From Barthelona sp. PCE (taxonomy: Eukaryota > Metamonada: BaSk clade), in NCBI GenBank assembly GCA_040285745.1, contig JAUFOR010000008.1, positions 558,001-622,000 on the forward strand: DNA of 64,000 nucleotides. Direction: 5' to 3'. The position numbers and the translations under genes are program-made. Positions 48,107 through 57,125 of this stretch are shown here, piece after piece. The notes beneath the pieces were generated by a model that was not told the DNA's origin, did not search any database, and was given only the letters and a program-made list of their open reading frames with translations. Positions within the stretch are counted from its first letter, which is position 1. Each line of letters begins with the position of its first letter.

Positions 48107-48245
48107 ATAGCAAGTCATAAGTAATATGGTTAGTTGTTCTAAAATTGGTTACTTTATGGTTTATTTACTCGAGAAAACAGGTTTTAATGCACAGATAAGA
48201 GGTGAAGAAGCAAAGAAAACTGAAATAACATTTGCATCCACTTTT

Positions 48246-49244
48246 ATGCAATTCCATAGGGCTTATCAGGTTGTGACCCCCACAAACATCGCTGTTTTAA
48301 AGTATTGGGGCAAGCAGGATGCGTATTTAAACCTCCCAGTCAACAGTAGCATCAGTGTAACACTTCATACTGATGATTTACGCACAGAGACCACAGTAGT
48401 ATTGGATTCATCGTTTACAGAAGACAGAATAACGCTTAACGGCGAAGAAACACCTCTCAATGAACGGGTAAAAAAGGTTTTGCATTTTGCTCGTGAGATG
48501 AGTATATATGAGGGTAAGGACTGTTTCATACACATCAATTCTAGAAATACTTTCCCCACAGCAGCAGGGTTGGCCAGTTCTGCAAGCGGATATTGCGCTC
48601 TTGCACTAGCTGTAATTCATGTGTTGAAAATCGAAGCTTCTCCATACAACAAATCATTTTTAGCTCGTATAGGCTCTGGTTCAGCCTGTAGGAGTTTGTA
48701 TGGCGGTGTAGTGGCGTGGGAGCTCACAGAAAAGAACGACAGCATCTCCTACCAGATTGATAACTGGGAACTATCAGTGTTTATATGCATCGTTTCTGCT
48801 GATAAAAAAAAGGTGTCCTCTACAGATGGTATGAATAGAACACTGGCGACAAGCGACCTCTTCAAAGAGAGAAAAGCAATTGCAAACGAACGATTCGAAC
48901 AATTTAAGGATATTGTTAGCAACCGCGATTTCGAGGCTTTTGCGGAACTGACAATGCGTGATAGCAACACCTTCCATGCGCTGTGTCTCGATAGCTACCC
49001 GCCCATTCGGTTTATGAACGACACAAGCCATGCTATCATAGATTGTGTCCATCATATGAACCAAGCATGTGGCCGCAATGTTGCTTGCTACACGTTTGAT
49101 GCAGGCCCGAATGCCGTTATTTTCTGTCTTCCATCCGATGCCGAGCTCGTGGAGAACCATCTATCAGTTGTTTTAGAATTTAACAATATACAGTTGTTAA
49201 AAACAAAAACAGGAACTGACCCATCAGATAACGAGCTTCTATAA
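48246..49244 (+). CDS. MVD: mevalonate diphosphate decarboxylase
   Basis: From ATG 48246 the product is 332 residues beginning MQFHRAYQ, then VVTPTNIAVLKYWGKQD, the invariant MVD N-terminus. Further signatures are NSSISVTLHTDDLRTETTV, the glycine-rich ATP loop FPTAAGLASSASGY, SGSACRSLYGGVVAWE, MRDSNTFHALCLDSYPP and FDAGPNAV, with the catalytic Asp and Arg of the family in place. It converts mevalonate diphosphate to isopentenyl diphosphate. The same frame is open to ATG 48126, only 19 bp after the previous gene's stop, but these 40 extra residues lack family similarity; the 139-bp upstream region is the probable promoter. Confidence 0.9.
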   Translation: MQFHRAYQVVTPTNIAVLKYWGKQDAYLNLPVNSSISVTLHTDDLRTETTVVLDSSFTEDRITLNGEETPLNERVKKVLHFAREMSIYEGKDCFIHINSRNTFPTAAGLASSASGYCALALAVIHVLKIEASPYNKSFLARIGSGSACRSLYGGVVAWELTEKNDSISYQIDNWELSVFICIVSADKKKVSSTDGMNRTLATSDLFKERKAIANERFEQFKDIVSNRDFEAFAELTMRDSNTFHALCLDSYPPIRFMNDTSHAIIDCVHHMNQACGRNVACYTFDAGPNAVIFCLPSDAELVENHLSVVLEFNNIQLLKTKTGTDPSDNELL

Positions 49245-49255
49245 TTAATTAGTGA

Positions 49256-50650
49256 CTAATCAAAATAAAAAGGAGTCTCCAGTGCCGCCATTATTTCATT
49301 CTTTCCACCATCGTAAGCGGGGGCGCTTCCTGCATCCATTCTTCGCACATCATCTGAGCTGAAGTCGAACTCCACATTGGGTCTTGCAAACAGCGGTTCC
49401 ACCCATCGAGTACACGACTGTAGCTCAATACGTGACACTTGGACGAACTCTGGTGCGAGTACCCGGTTTCTTGGGGTAAATAGTGTTATCGGACGCATAC
49501 ATGCTACATCAAGATCATCTTCAGTGTTTTCGCCAAAAACAACAAGCTTGCGCCCGTATACCTTGAACAGTTGATGGGGATCGGCGAGGAAGAAGTTGTT
49601 GAGGCATGCGCGGGCGGGGACAGATGGAAGAGACGCCTTAAATTTAGTTACACGCTCGACTCCGGTTTCAGAAAGCAAGTCGAAAACATGCACTGTTCCA
49701 CCAGACATTGAGCTCAACAAGAGGTAACGATCCATTGAGTGGAACTCAAGCCCTATTGGGGTGTTAACTGTAACTCCTCTTACCAGAACACGGGGTTTGA
49801 CAAAGGAAAGCTTTGATGTTTGAATCTCAAAAGAAAGATCACAAACAACAACATAACGTGCAGTAGACTCAACAAAAGCAACCATATTAGCCAAACGACT
49901 GAATGCTATCATGCAGATATCAAAACCAGGAACACCTATGGCGTTACATAAACACGCTCTCTGCAGATCATACACAAATATAACATCATTTTCGGTTGTT
50001 TCCCGCTCGTTATCGGTAACAAGTCGTTTCAACTGAGAAACACCACTGTCAATCAGGCTGAAAACATTCAGGCTTGTTGATACCTTAAAGTCAACAGTTT
50101 CGGCTGATACGTGCGCTTCTGGGCCAGAAAACAGCAGAAAACGATCGCCCACAGTAACGCGATGGTCCACACTACGGATGTTGGTTCGAAAATCGTTAAT
50201 GTGGAAAGTAAAGTCCATAGCCTCTCGGTTAAGTACCATGAGAGATGTCTCTGTGATAAATACGACATATTTGTTTGAAGAACAAACATCAACAACGAGC
50301 TTTCTCCGCGATACATTAAAAATCACCTGCCTTTCAATTAAAGAGTAAATGGTGGCCTGTTGCTTGGATGAGCTGTTAAATACGAGGCATATATCCAGGT
50401 TGTCAACCGATTTCGAGGGCAAGACACGGACTAAAGATAGATTTGGAGCCTCAATGCTTATGAGGCGAGCAAGCCCTTCGAAACGCTCGCTGTTTCCATA
50501 CTCTGGATCGTACAGCACATTAAGCGTGTGATTTTCATAAACAAAGACCAAATAAGGAATGGTTTGATGCGTTGTTGTCTGTGTTAAGGCCCAATAGCTC
50601 GTTTGGGTAAACTGAGGCGCCTTTGAGGGAGATATAAAATGTGGAAGCAT
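49256..50650 (-). CDS. beta-propeller protein (WD40/PROPPIN-like)
   Basis: The 464-residue protein begins at ATG 50650 (MLPHFISPSK). Beta-strand repeats with WD-like endings cover the length, the clearest being TPIGLEFHSMDRYLLLSSMSGGTVHVFDLLSE near residue 295-325, reminiscent of PROPPIN propellers, which bind phosphatidylinositol 3-phosphate in autophagy. The diagnostic F/L-RRG lipid-binding motif is not seen, so a PROPPIN role is doubtful. BCAS3-like or another propeller is possible. The C-terminus is acidic. The stop is 11 bp from the convergent MVD stop. Confidence 0.7.
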   Translation of the reverse strand: MLPHFISPSKAPQFTQTSYWALTQTTTHQTIPYLVFVYENHTLNVLYDPEYGNSERFEGLARLISIEAPNLSLVRVLPSKSVDNLDICLVFNSSSKQQATIYSLIERQVIFNVSRRKLVVDVCSSNKYVVFITETSLMVLNREAMDFTFHINDFRTNIRSVDHRVTVGDRFLLFSGPEAHVSAETVDFKVSTSLNVFSLIDSGVSQLKRLVTDNERETTENDVIFVYDLQRACLCNAIGVPGFDICMIAFSRLANMVAFVESTARYVVVCDLSFEIQTSKLSFVKPRVLVRGVTVNTPIGLEFHSMDRYLLLSSMSGGTVHVFDLLSETGVERVTKFKASLPSVPARACLNNFFLADPHQLFKVYGRKLVVFGENTEDDLDVACMRPITLFTPRNRVLAPEFVQVSRIELQSCTRWVEPLFARPNVEFDFSSDDVRRMDAGSAPAYDGGKNEIMAALETPFYFD

Positions 50651-50691
50651 AACTACATGCCTGAAATGGGAATAAAAAAAACAATCACTTT

Positions 50692-52977
50692 TTACACAAC
50701 AATGTCAATTCTCTCGTTAATTTCCTTCAGATCATCGACCTCATCCTCGATCTCTTCTTCACAGCCTCCACATTCAAGCTGCAGTTCAGTACAATCTGAA
50801 ACAGGACGAGCGTTAATGAAGTTTGTAATGTGCTCAAGGGTGACGCTGTCTCCACAGTCGCGCACTGAAAGGCTCTTGAGGTTCACCAGAGGGGCAAGCT
50901 GTACAAGTGAAGCTCCGTCAAGACCCAAAATCTTAGCGAGAGTGAGTGACTCAAGGTTAGTACATTCGGCGGCTGCATCTACAACAGCACTGGAACACTC
51001 CGTTCCCTCAACGTTGACGAGCATGATGGTTTCTCTAGCAATCTCAAGGATAGGGACGACGCTTGTCTCTGTGATCGAAGGACATCCATCAAGTTGGATA
51101 TCGACGAGCGCAGATGCGAATGGTCCAGATGCGAGCTTGGAAACACCCTCATCGGTGATGTCTTCATTGTTTGAAAGATCAACGTGCGTTAACCCAGTGA
51201 TCTTTGATAGGTGATCAAGTGCTTCATCCTCAACAGAACACCATTCGAGAACAATGTGGCGCAGGGGACACGAAACAAGCTTGGAAAGAATGGTCTCGTT
51301 GAGAGTAAGGCCAGAGAGGTTCAGCTTCTCAAGATGCTTCATATTAGAGAGAATCTTGACCAGCTCCTTTGCTATGCACGACAGTTCCTTAACGTTGAGC
51401 TCCTTAAGCAGGGACAGCTCTGAAATGATTGGTGCACACATTGTTGTGAGACGATTGAGCTGGCTGATATCCAACACTTGCATCTGTCCGACAAAGGGCT
51501 CGAGAGCGGCGTCAAGGAAGGCGTCATCGAGCTTTGTGCAGAGACCCACTCGCAGCTCGTTGAGCATGCCTGCTGAGTTGATCGAGTTAAGGACATCATC
51601 CGCTGTAAAGTTCTTACAACGAGAAATGTTGAGTGATGTGAGGCGATCACTCATCTCAATTAAACCATCATTAAGGACACCACTGATATCAGGGCATCCC
51701 TCAAGATTGACCTGCGATAAGTTCTCAAAAAGAGACATAATTGCAAGCACTGCCTCATCAGTCATCCAAACGTAAGAAAGATCAATACCAACAACCTTCT
51801 CACATTGGAACTTCCACTCTGTGGGTTCGTCCGTCTTGTGGGCGACGTTGGAGAACAAGAGACGGGAAACACCTCCATCTCCGATAGCGAAGGAAACATC
51901 GTCGTCAACATCTTCGTAATCGATAGAATCGTAATCACCTTCGAACTTGGCGTAGTCAATGGTGAACAGAACACGTGTCTTATCCTCCAGCGTGAGGTAG
52001 ATGACATGATCCTCGTCCTCAGCATCTCTCCAGTTACAGACAACCTCAAAGGCTGACTCCCGCTCGACATCATCGATAACACGGCATCTAGGGAAGGCAT
52101 CCTCCCACTCATACTCCTCGTCCTCTCCCTTGTAGACGACGAACTTGAAGTAGAAGTACTCGGGCGCAGCGTTCATTGTGCCGCTGAACACACCGTAGTC
52201 TTCACCTTCCTCCAGCTCGAGAGCACCTTCTACGTCCCATTCACCGAGTTCAGGAATAGAACCGACAACAAAGAGACGATCTCCGTCGTCAACATCGATG
52301 GGTGCGCCATTAACCTCGAAATAAACAGTGTTGGCACCTGACTCGTCAACTTCATCCTCGCCTAAGTCAATAGGTTCGTCAAAATCAACATCCTCGAACT
52401 CCTCAACGGGTTCCTCGGGCATCTCAATGTCTGACATCTCCATATCCTCTGGCTCTTCGTTCAGGAGTTCCTCCATCTTTTCAAGTTCTTCCTTTGCCTG
52501 TAACTCTGCTGACTCGTCCAGCTCCTCAATGGGCTTAATCTTAACCTTGAATCCACGCTCACTTGACACACGTGCTAGCTCATAGATGGTTGTGATAACA
52601 GCGCGTTTGTTGGTAGCTTCATACAATTGACTTGTATCAAAGACTTGTGACTCATGAACTCCCAATTTAACGCATGCTTCGCAGAACATAGTAATGTTCT
52701 CCATCTGCATGAAGGGCATGCTCATCTTGTGAACCCTCTTAATAATCTTGGGCTGAATCTTATTGGCTAAGGAACAAATGATCTGTCCATTGCGAAGAGA
52801 CTCCATCAATGGAAGATCGATCTCTGTCTCGAGTACAAGCTCCATCCAACTGTGAACGCTAGCCTCGAGCAGCGCAAGATCCGCTTCTTGTGTTGCGGAG
52901 ATAACGTCAGAGCCTGTACCAACCATCTTAGAGCGCTCAACGCGACCAATAGCCTTTAATTTACGCTTGGGTGCCAT
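50692..52977 (-). CDS. CH domain - CBM20-type starch-binding domain - leucine-rich-repeat protein
   Basis: The 761-residue protein has an unusual layout. Residues about 33-140 are a calponin-homology domain (LLEASVHSWMELVLETEIDLPLMESLRNGQIICSLANKIQPKII...). Residues 150-215 are a highly acidic linker. Residues about 217-302 read TVYFEVNGAPIDVDDGDRLFVVGSIPELGEWD...GVFSGTMN...YFYFKFVVY...EYEWEDAFPR, the CBM20 pattern, with the two glycan-contact tryptophans W247 and W291 present. Residues about 390-735 are cysteine-containing-type LRRs (LSQVNLEGCPDISGV, LTSLNISRCKNFTADD, THVDLSNNEDITDEG). CH domains bind actin or microtubules and CBM20 binds alpha-glucans, so it may link a glycogen store to the cytoskeleton; this is inference. 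The stop TAA lies in TGTAAA. Confidence 0.85.
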   Translation of the reverse strand: MAPKRKLKAIGRVERSKMVGTGSDVISATQEADLALLEASVHSWMELVLETEIDLPLMESLRNGQIICSLANKIQPKIIKRVHKMSMPFMQMENITMFCEACVKLGVHESQVFDTSQLYEATNKRAVITTIYELARVSSERGFKVKIKPIEELDESAELQAKEELEKMEELLNEEPEDMEMSDIEMPEEPVEEFEDVDFDEPIDLGEDEVDESGANTVYFEVNGAPIDVDDGDRLFVVGSIPELGEWDVEGALELEEGEDYGVFSGTMNAAPEYFYFKFVVYKGEDEEYEWEDAFPRCRVIDDVERESAFEVVCNWRDAEDEDHVIYLTLEDKTRVLFTIDYAKFEGDYDSIDYEDVDDDVSFAIGDGGVSRLLFSNVAHKTDEPTEWKFQCEKVVGIDLSYVWMTDEAVLAIMSLFENLSQVNLEGCPDISGVLNDGLIEMSDRLTSLNISRCKNFTADDVLNSINSAGMLNELRVGLCTKLDDAFLDAALEPFVGQMQVLDISQLNRLTTMCAPIISELSLLKELNVKELSCIAKELVKILSNMKHLEKLNLSGLTLNETILSKLVSCPLRHIVLEWCSVEDEALDHLSKITGLTHVDLSNNEDITDEGVSKLASGPFASALVDIQLDGCPSITETSVVPILEIARETIMLVNVEGTECSSAVVDAAAECTNLESLTLAKILGLDGASLVQLAPLVNLKSLSVRDCGDSVTLEHITNFINARPVSDCTELQLECGGCEEEIEDEVDDLKEINERIDIVV

Positions 52978-53141
52978 AGTAAGGAATAGAATGCGAAAAA
53001 AAACTGTAAAACAACAATTTCCTTCAATAAGATAACTCTTCTTTATTTAAGACATTTGATGTTCCATTTATAACTCAAAACTAACAATCAATATATAAAA
53101 ATGATAACTTGCACCTCACTAAGTCCAGTCGTCTATTATAT

Positions 53142-54338
53142 CTACATCAGATAGCCGTTCTCATCCTCGATATAAATTCTTTCATGTTCAGGACTTACAT
53201 CATCTTGCCATTCATCTTCAGATGTTGAAAAAGATGAAAAATGATCAACGTCAGAATTATCTAAAACTGGTATGGCTATGGAAACTGGATCCGTATTCAT
53301 CCCATACAGCTGCGTGAAGGATTCCTCAAAGGATTCTGCTGTCTGAACACCTGGTACTTCTTTAGGTGGCAGTTCCAAGAGTTGGGGAGATTCTGATATC
53401 ACATCTTCCTCCTTCTTGATATATTCGATGAATATTGCTACACCCTGCTCCGAAACATGTGTTGTCTCTGAACTACGATGACTCCACAATGAGTCATGTG
53501 CAGTCCAGAAGGGGCGATCAAAGAATTTCATCTGTATGTCTTGAAACGCCAGCCTTCGCCTCTTAACGTCTTTAAGGGATACTGTGCTACATAAATGGAG
53601 AAATGAGGCTGCAATCAACAATGATATGATGTAACTAATGATACCTAAATATATTGTATTCCAATATGCAAAAATCTTCGAGAAATCAAAAAAGCACAAC
53701 CAAAAATAAATCTTAAGCAGATAACGGCCTTGAGATGTGTTGCAATATAAAAAGATGATATGATATATGCTAATTAAAAGACTATGCTTGCACGTGATAT
53801 ACAAACATGAAAACAATGCAACATACCAGGTTGGAGCATAATAAATCAAACTGAATAGGTCACAGAACCACATCATATTAAGGACCAGCAGGTATCTGTG
53901 GGTGTGAACGAGGAAAGCAGCAGAAAAAGCAACAGAATGCCGATGGTAAATTGTTCCAATTTCTGAATTCTCCGTTTCAAAACGCTCAACCTCATCAAAT
54001 GGTCTTCCTGGTCCCTCAAATAGTATGTTCAGCTTCAGTAGGTACTCAACTATTGAACAGGGAAACAAGTAGATGGGGCGGTAGCGAAAAATCCTATAGA
54101 ACTTGAATAATCCCAAACCAATTAGTTTTTCGCTAGTCATCCTTTGTGGGAATATGCCTATGATCGTAGTTGATATAACTCCAACTATCTGTGTTACGAA
54201 CGGGCCTGAAATAAAGAACAATATGATTATAAACACATAGAAAAGCATAGAAATTATCTCTAAGCCCCTAAATCTATATACAAACAACGCTGACACAACA
54301 ACCAACAAAATAAATATACACTCAATCCAGCTTAGCAT
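53142..54338 (-). CDS. multi-pass membrane protein of unknown function
   Basis: The 398-residue protein has about seven to eight hydrophobic segments in its first 270 residues (LSWIECIFILLVVVSALFVY, ISMLFYVFIIILFFIS, AFLVHTHRYLLVLNMMWF, VALFSCLYITC, IYLGIISYIISLLIAASF) and then a cytosolic, acidic, Ser-rich tail of about 120 residues. There is no family motif I recognise. It is AT-rich compared with upstream neighbours and sits beside a gene-free AT-rich island. The start ATG 54338 precedes a hydrophobic stretch that fits a first helix. Confidence 0.65.
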   Translation of the reverse strand: MLSWIECIFILLVVVSALFVYRFRGLEIISMLFYVFIIILFFISGPFVTQIVGVISTTIIGIFPQRMTSEKLIGLGLFKFYRIFRYRPIYLFPCSIVEYLLKLNILFEGPGRPFDEVERFETENSEIGTIYHRHSVAFSAAFLVHTHRYLLVLNMMWFCDLFSLIYYAPTWYVALFSCLYITCKHSLLISIYHIIFLYCNTSQGRYLLKIYFWLCFFDFSKIFAYWNTIYLGIISYIISLLIAASFLHLCSTVSLKDVKRRRLAFQDIQMKFFDRPFWTAHDSLWSHRSSETTHVSEQGVAIFIEYIKKEEDVISESPQLLELPPKEVPGVQTAESFEESFTQLYGMNTDPVSIAIPVLDNSDVDHFSSFSTSEDEWQDDVSPEHERIYIEDENGYLM

Positions 54339-55127
54339 TCTTAAGAAAAATTATTCAATAAAACCAAATTTTTTGCTACTTAAACAGTTTTCATTGAAGT
54401 ATTAAAATGATTATACAACCTATATTGTAAATCCTAACAACAAATTTCCTGAAAAGGGATGGAATAGAAAAAACAATAATATCGCTCACATGATGAATTG
54501 TATGTGGTGAAAACCCATTTATGCACCTTATAAATACGGGGAATATCTTAATTTGAGCTAATTAAGAAATAATACAATGTCATTCTCTGAAAAAACAACT
54601 CTTGCCATATATAATATAGTCCGACATGTTTCAATTACTGTATATTGATACTTCCTCTGCTATGAGCACAAATTAACCAACTAATTATTAACTTTCCGAA
54701 AGCAGGCAATAATACTGTTTCAGCACTATGCTGAATATTTACAGTATAAAATATATTGCAAACACTCGTTTTTTACAATAATATACAAGTTAATATTATT
54801 CATTATAAGGTAATATACTTATATGAAAAGAAAAATTATATTCGATCAATCAAAAAACATTAAGGCAGTAGTATAAAATGATATAGATGCAGAGATACTA
54901 AATATGGTACAGAGAACAAATAGTTTAACTGGACACTTGTGAATCTTTTTTTTTTCTTTCGATTTTGTGGTATATTATTTGTGAAAATCAACATATTGTG
55001 GTATAGTTGAAGAACAAACATGAATACAAAACCACGAAAAACATTTGAAATAGCATTTCTGATGATCAGAGTATTTTTTTTTTGCTTTGCTGAGCTTTAC
55101 TTTCAAATTTACTTTACTTTAGTGGTA
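54339..55127. other. AT-rich gene-free region (789 bp)
   Basis: No ORF above noise and no convincing RNA gene is present. The sequence is unusually AT-rich, with ATAT and poly-T runs (TTTTTTTTTCTTTCG at about 54948) and two near-identical TTGTGGTAT segments at about 54965-55005. It lies downstream of a decayed gene and upstream of the membrane-protein gene. Confidence 0.6.
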
Positions 55128-56955
55128 TCAATATTCAAAATGGCCAAAAAAATTAAACGTGTTAATAACTTCACAATCTGTGACTAACTTGAGAATATTC
55201 ATATCTCTTTTTTCAACACTGAATGAATGATTCTCTCTGTTATGCTTCAAGATCTCATACTGTTTGGCACTCATATCTGCATTACAAATGACAACATTGG
55301 ACTGAGGTGAGTGTAAATCGCCGTTGATCATTGGGATATTCAACTGACTTTGAATACAGTTTGTATTAAACTCAAGAATTTTATCTCCATAGACTAATAT
55401 ACTTTCATCAATGAAACAAGTTTTCTGTACTGCATCGAATAAAAAACGTTTGTTTCCCATTCAACACCAAGCATTCCTCACCACAATACGGGTTCTCCAT
55501 TAAGTCATCACATCTTCCTTCAAATATGTGCCGCATAGTTCTAATAACTCCTCCCGATTCTCGATCTAAGACATGGACAGTTAACGTTCCATTGCTTAAG
55601 TACCAAATATAATCACCAACAACTTTCAGTTCTCTCACATTTGTGCTGCTAAATAACTCATCATCATTCACTAACACATAAGCAACATTTTCTGCTGCCC
55701 ATGACGCTGCGAAATGATGGTTACTGAATGATATGTTGCTGTATTGGACAGCCCGTGGCTTTTCAAAGCTGCTAACTCTGCGATTTCCAACGTACATATG
55801 ACAGCTATGAAGATCTGTTGTTATAAAACCTATGTTCCATTTTTTGGTTTCGGCATCGTAAATTCTTCTTGAATCATGTAAAACATGGTCCCTATATTCG
55901 GGAGATGACTGTAATAATGTAATTGAATTGTGGAATGTGTTGAAAATAATAGGAAACTTGACAGAAAACGGAGACATTGATTTATCCACGATAAATGCAT
56001 AGCTCACATCTTTCACGCCCATTGGATAGAAATTTGTTACACCGCTTTCCTCCTTATACTCCGAACAATGAACATCTCCATTCAAGGAGACAAAGTCCCA
56101 TTTGTCGCAAATCACGCAGGGGAGTATGTGATCAATGGTACGGGGAATCGCGATGCCTTCAATGTAGGCGAATTCTATATAATAGTTATGAACAGGTAAC
56201 TCGAAAGGGAGCGGAACTGATTTTTTTTCTCCGTTTTCAACCGAACATGTGAAGTATTCACCGTTTTGCTCAATAAGAAAGTGGTTATCACAGGGTGTCC
56301 TGTCGATACCACGGACCTGAATGTGTTTCAGAGGATGATCGTCAACAACTGTGGGGGATCCATCGGCGGTGAATGCGAACATCCTATTATAAACACATCT
56401 GTTACTACGGAACGCCACAATGTAGGCAATACCATCTTGAACAATATAGTGATAATTGCAAAATTCCATTTGCAACGAGAAAACTGTTCTGCCCTCGTTT
56501 TCCAAGTCTGCTATGCGTAATGACGTTTCAAATGCCCGCTCCTCTTCCCTGCTGATCAAAAACCTCCTGTTCAACAGGGTTCCTTCGAACCGCAAATCAA
56601 ATCAAATATCCACTGAATTAAGTGCCCTGAATTCATCCTCAACGAATTCAAATATTTCAATCCTGCGCTTATAAGACTCTTCTATATCCACACGTGAAGT
56701 TCGGTAGAAGATTGAAGGTTCCAACAATGTTGGCTTCAACATATCACATTTACCATCTCCTGGAGCGGGGTTTGGATTTATAGATGGCCCAAGTATCACA
56801 GAGTCTTTATTTGCGTCAACAAAACACATTTTTCGTGTATTTAAAGACTCATTTTTATGGCAAACAGCAATTTTCCCAGAAAACTCAAAAAATGTGAAAT
56901 TTGAATTCCCAGGTGACACATGTGGTGCACCATCAAAGAAAACAGCCTTCACCAT
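55128..56955 (-). pseudogene. decayed beta-propeller-like gene (in-frame TGA and a frameshift)
   Basis: Three frames run 5'-3' on the minus strand: 56955-56602, 56595-55408 and 55460-55128. The first two are in the same frame and divided by a single TGA (56604-56602). The second and third overlap in different frames around a run of six Ts (about 55440-55450), suggesting a one-base indel. Protein character persists across both lesions (about 600 codons in all): beta-strand repeats such as NHHFAASWAAENVAYVLVNDDE and VVGDYIWYLSNGTLTVHVLDRE, of a propeller type similar in style to the next gene (57126-58493). I do not recognise the family. Sequencing error at the homopolymer, or stop readthrough, would make it a functional gene. 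Confidence 0.6.
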
Positions 56956-57125
56956 GAAATTTTGGTTTTGTGAAAGGTGATATAAAGAAAAACAGAATGT
57001 TTGGAAACAATTTCTAAAATTGCGTGTATTGGAAATCGCCGACGCGAGTTGTCCAATCTTTACTTATGGGATTCGGGTTATGCTATACTGACTAATTATA
57101 GGAAGAGGTATAAGCAAAGCAGGGC

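Noticed and set aside
48126-48245. N-terminal extension of mevalonate diphosphate decarboxylase
   Set aside because: It begins 19 bp after the preceding stop and has no family similarity; treated as promoter.
51254-51775. 173-aa plus-strand ORF opposite the LRR region of the CH-CBM20-LRR gene
   Set aside because: It is a shadow of the LRR coding frame, Ser-rich by codon mirroring.
56602-56604. TGA recoded as an amino acid (alternative genetic code)
   Set aside because: SmD3 and the 25801-26796 gene end with TGA, and no other conserved gene contains an in-frame TGA.
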